Below are positions 15,143 through 16,883 of a stretch of DNA of 16,883 nucleotides, in pieces; the first letter of the stretch is position 1; each line of letters opens with the position of its first letter. The stretch lies in assembly GCA_964570205.1 (NCBI GenBank), contig CAZMXI010000110.1, positions 1 to 16,883 of the forward strand. Reading direction: 5' to 3'. The DNA is from CAZMXI01 sp964570205. Lineage in GTDB: Bacteria; Planctomycetota; Phycisphaerae; Tepidisphaerales; Tepidisphaeraceae. Under the pieces are notes generated by a model. It was not told the DNA's origin, did not search any database, and saw only the letters and a list, made by a program, of their open reading frames with translations. Position numbers and translations under genes: made by a program.

Positions 15143-16654
15143 TCAGGGTTTGTCGGGTTCGATGGCCGGGGGGCGAATGTGAGTTGGCCGGATGGCGCGG
15201 TCGGCCGCCTGATCGGGGGCAAGCGGGTCGGGGGCAAGAACCGGCTGGGGCTGGTCGGTGCCGTCGGCATTCCTGGGCAACGGGGTGAGTTGGGCGGGCT
15301 TGCGACGGCGCGGGGGCCGGCGGCCCTGTTGGACATCCTGCTCAATCTGCGACTTGCGCCTGAGGATGTGGTGGTAATGCTGGGCGAAGCGGTGGGCCTC
15401 ATCCCGGACATACTGAAGCAATTTGAGGGCTAAATGGTTACGCTCGAGGCGGACGGGCGTGCTGCGGGCCTGCACGTAGATGAGCTCTTCCTTCTTGGCA
15501 AGCGAGATGACCATGGGCGGCTTCAAGTCCATAGCCTTGAAGGCATCGATGGCGGCGTGAAGCTGGCCGAGACCGCCATCGATGAGGATCACATCCGGGT
15601 AGAGCTCGTTGTTCTGGCCGGCGTCGCGATATCGGCGGGAGACGACTTCCTGAATGGACAGGTAGTCGTTGTTGCCGGCCTCGTGCTTGATCCTGTAGCG
15701 GCGGTAGCCATCCTTGAAGGGCAACCCATCGATGAAGCAGACCTTGGAGCCGACCATCTCGCCGCCCTGGAGGTGGGCGATGTCGATGCCCTCGATGATG
15801 CGCGGAGGATCGGGCAGGCCGAGCACTTCCTGCAACTTGGTCAGGCTTTCGTGGGGACTGGTGACGAAGGCCTCGGGCTGCCAGAATTCCTGGGTGCCTT
15901 CGGAGGCGCGGTGGGAGAGGGCCTGGAGTGCCTTGATCTCATCCCGCAGCTTGGCCGCCCGCTCGAACTGGAGATTCTTCGAGGCGTGCCTCATCTGGCC
16001 TTCCAGTTCCTTGAGGATGCCCTTGCGTTCGCCATCGAGGAAGCGGACGAGTCGGCGGATGTCATCGTGGTAGGCATCGCGGCCGATGCGGTCAGCGCAG
16101 GGGGCGGTGCACTGGTTGATGGCGTATAGCAGGCAGGGGCGGAAAAAGCGGCGGCGGGCGTCGGATTCGAGGATTTCGAGATGGCAGGTGCGGAACTTGA
16201 ACGCGCGCTGCAGGTGCTGGAGGGCCTCCTTGAGCTGATAGACGCTGGTGAACGGCCCGTAGAGCTTGACGCCGTCGGATCGGGGCTGGCGGGTGACGTA
16301 GACGCCGGGGTAGTCTTCATCCAACGTGACCATGAGGTAGGGGAAGGTCTTGTCATCGGTGAGGCGAGCATTGTACCTGGGCTGGATGTCCTTGATGAGG
16401 CGGTTCTCGGCCAGGAGGGCTTCAACCTCGGAGTCGGTCTGGAGGATTTCGAAATCGACGACATCGTCGAGCAGGCCGGCCTTCTTGGCTTCGAGCTTGG
16501 TGGAGGGAAGGAAATAGGAGCCTACGCGGTCGCGCAGGCTGGAGGCCTTGCCGACGTAGATGACGCGGCCTTTGTCATCCTTCATGAGGTAGACGCCGGG
16601 CGATTTGGGCAGTTGCCGGGCCTTTTCGGCGAGTTGTGCAAGTCGCTCATCCAT
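15143..16654 (-). CDS. uvrC: Excinuclease ABC subunit C, shortened form
   Basis: UvrC makes both DNA incisions in UvrABC excision repair. The 503-residue protein has the GIY-YIG nuclease (residues about 13-100, with GVYLM and IYVGKA). The cysteine cluster RPC...QCTAPC (Cys174, Cys182, Cys186) and a UVR helix pair (about 211-246) follow. The RNase-H-like nuclease keeps its catalytic residues: Asp291 in GIDIAH, Asp359 in LIDGG, and His421 in RDEAHRFA. Only about 45 residues separate UVR from Asp291, far fewer than in a typical UvrC of about 600 residues. After the nuclease there is no helix-hairpin-helix pair, only a basic, proline-rich tail. The ATG at 16654 gives the usual MDERLAQL start; the frame stays open upstream, but that part is not UvrC-like. 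Confidence 0.9.
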   Translation of the reverse strand: MDERLAQLAEKARQLPKSPGVYLMKDDKGRVIYVGKASSLRDRVGSYFLPSTKLEAKKAGLLDDVVDFEILQTDSEVEALLAENRLIKDIQPRYNARLTDDKTFPYLMVTLDEDYPGVYVTRQPRSDGVKLYGPFTSVYQLKEALQHLQRAFKFRTCHLEILESDARRRFFRPCLLYAINQCTAPCADRIGRDAYHDDIRRLVRFLDGERKGILKELEGQMRHASKNLQFERAAKLRDEIKALQALSHRASEGTQEFWQPEAFVTSPHESLTKLQEVLGLPDPPRIIEGIDIAHLQGGEMVGSKVCFIDGLPFKDGYRRYRIKHEAGNNDYLSIQEVVSRRYRDAGQNNELYPDVILIDGGLGQLHAAIDAFKAMDLKPPMVISLAKKEELIYVQARSTPVRLERNHLALKLLQYVRDEAHRFAQHYHHILRRKSQIEQDVQQGRRPPRRRKPAQLTPLPRNADGTDQPQPVLAPDPLAPDQAADRAIRPTHIRPPAIEPDKP

Positions 16655-16883
16655 GAGATTGGCGTGGCTGACGGTATATTGTTGCCCGAGTCGAGACGGA
16701 AAGCCACGTTCGGGGCTCAGAGAAAGTGGGATCTGTCGCAAAGTGTCGGATTGTGTCGCATTTGTTTTGATATTGCTTGAGGCGGGAATGGGGACAGAAT
16801 TGGTGCGGACGGGGAGAGGAGGTTGAAACACGAAGCGACTGTGTTTGAAGTCAAGGGTTGGAGGCGAAGTTTTTGACGACATT

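Noticed and set aside
16655..16882. Open frame extending uvrC upstream by 76 codons
   Set aside because: The extra residues are not UvrC-like; the family normally starts at the equivalent of the ATG at 16654.

Overview
The window is high in GC, densely coding, and most likely from a Planctomycetota chromosome, perhaps of the Phycisphaerae type. This is an inference from four things. Two secreted proteins carry VPLPA-type PEP-CTERM tails. There is a Tat-exported Gfo/Idh/MocA oxidoreductase of the kind abundant in planctomycetes. There is a sigma-54 activator. A small palindromic repeat, of a style I associate with planctomycetes, sits in frame inside purL. I see no tRNA, rRNA, CRISPR array, transposase or phage gene.

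Layout. (1) 179-2290, plus strand: three small membrane genes in a row: a zinc-ribbon four-helix protein, a zinc-ribbon CPBP-family intramembrane protease, and a one-helix protein of unknown function. (2) 2348-6888, minus strand, in transcription order: a VPLPA-CTERM subtilase with a P domain, argC, and the Tat-exported oxidoreductase. (3) 6889-7520: a 632-bp divergent gap with one good sigma-70-like promoter on each side. (4) 7521-8162, plus strand: a second VPLPA-CTERM protein. (5) 8225-9820, minus strand: a sigma-54-dependent activator. Divergent from it lies a near-consensus -24/-12 promoter (9952-9967), one or two very small ORFs and a strong hairpin (10319-10356). This is a compact regulator-plus-target unit. 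(6) 10433-15021, plus strand: a GH57 alpha-glucan branching enzyme followed by purL with two N-terminal PurS-like domains. (7) 15143-16654, minus strand: a shortened uvrC, convergent with purL.

How the parts relate. Housekeeping functions (arginine synthesis, purine synthesis, glycogen branching, nucleotide excision repair) alternate with envelope and secretion genes. The two VPLPA-CTERM proteins would depend on an exosortase encoded elsewhere. The parts most worth following up are the sigma-54 unit with its 43-residue membrane peptide, the palindromic in-frame insertion in purL, the PurS-PurS-PurL architecture, and the compact UvrC. All identifications rest on reading motifs by eye; no database search was run.
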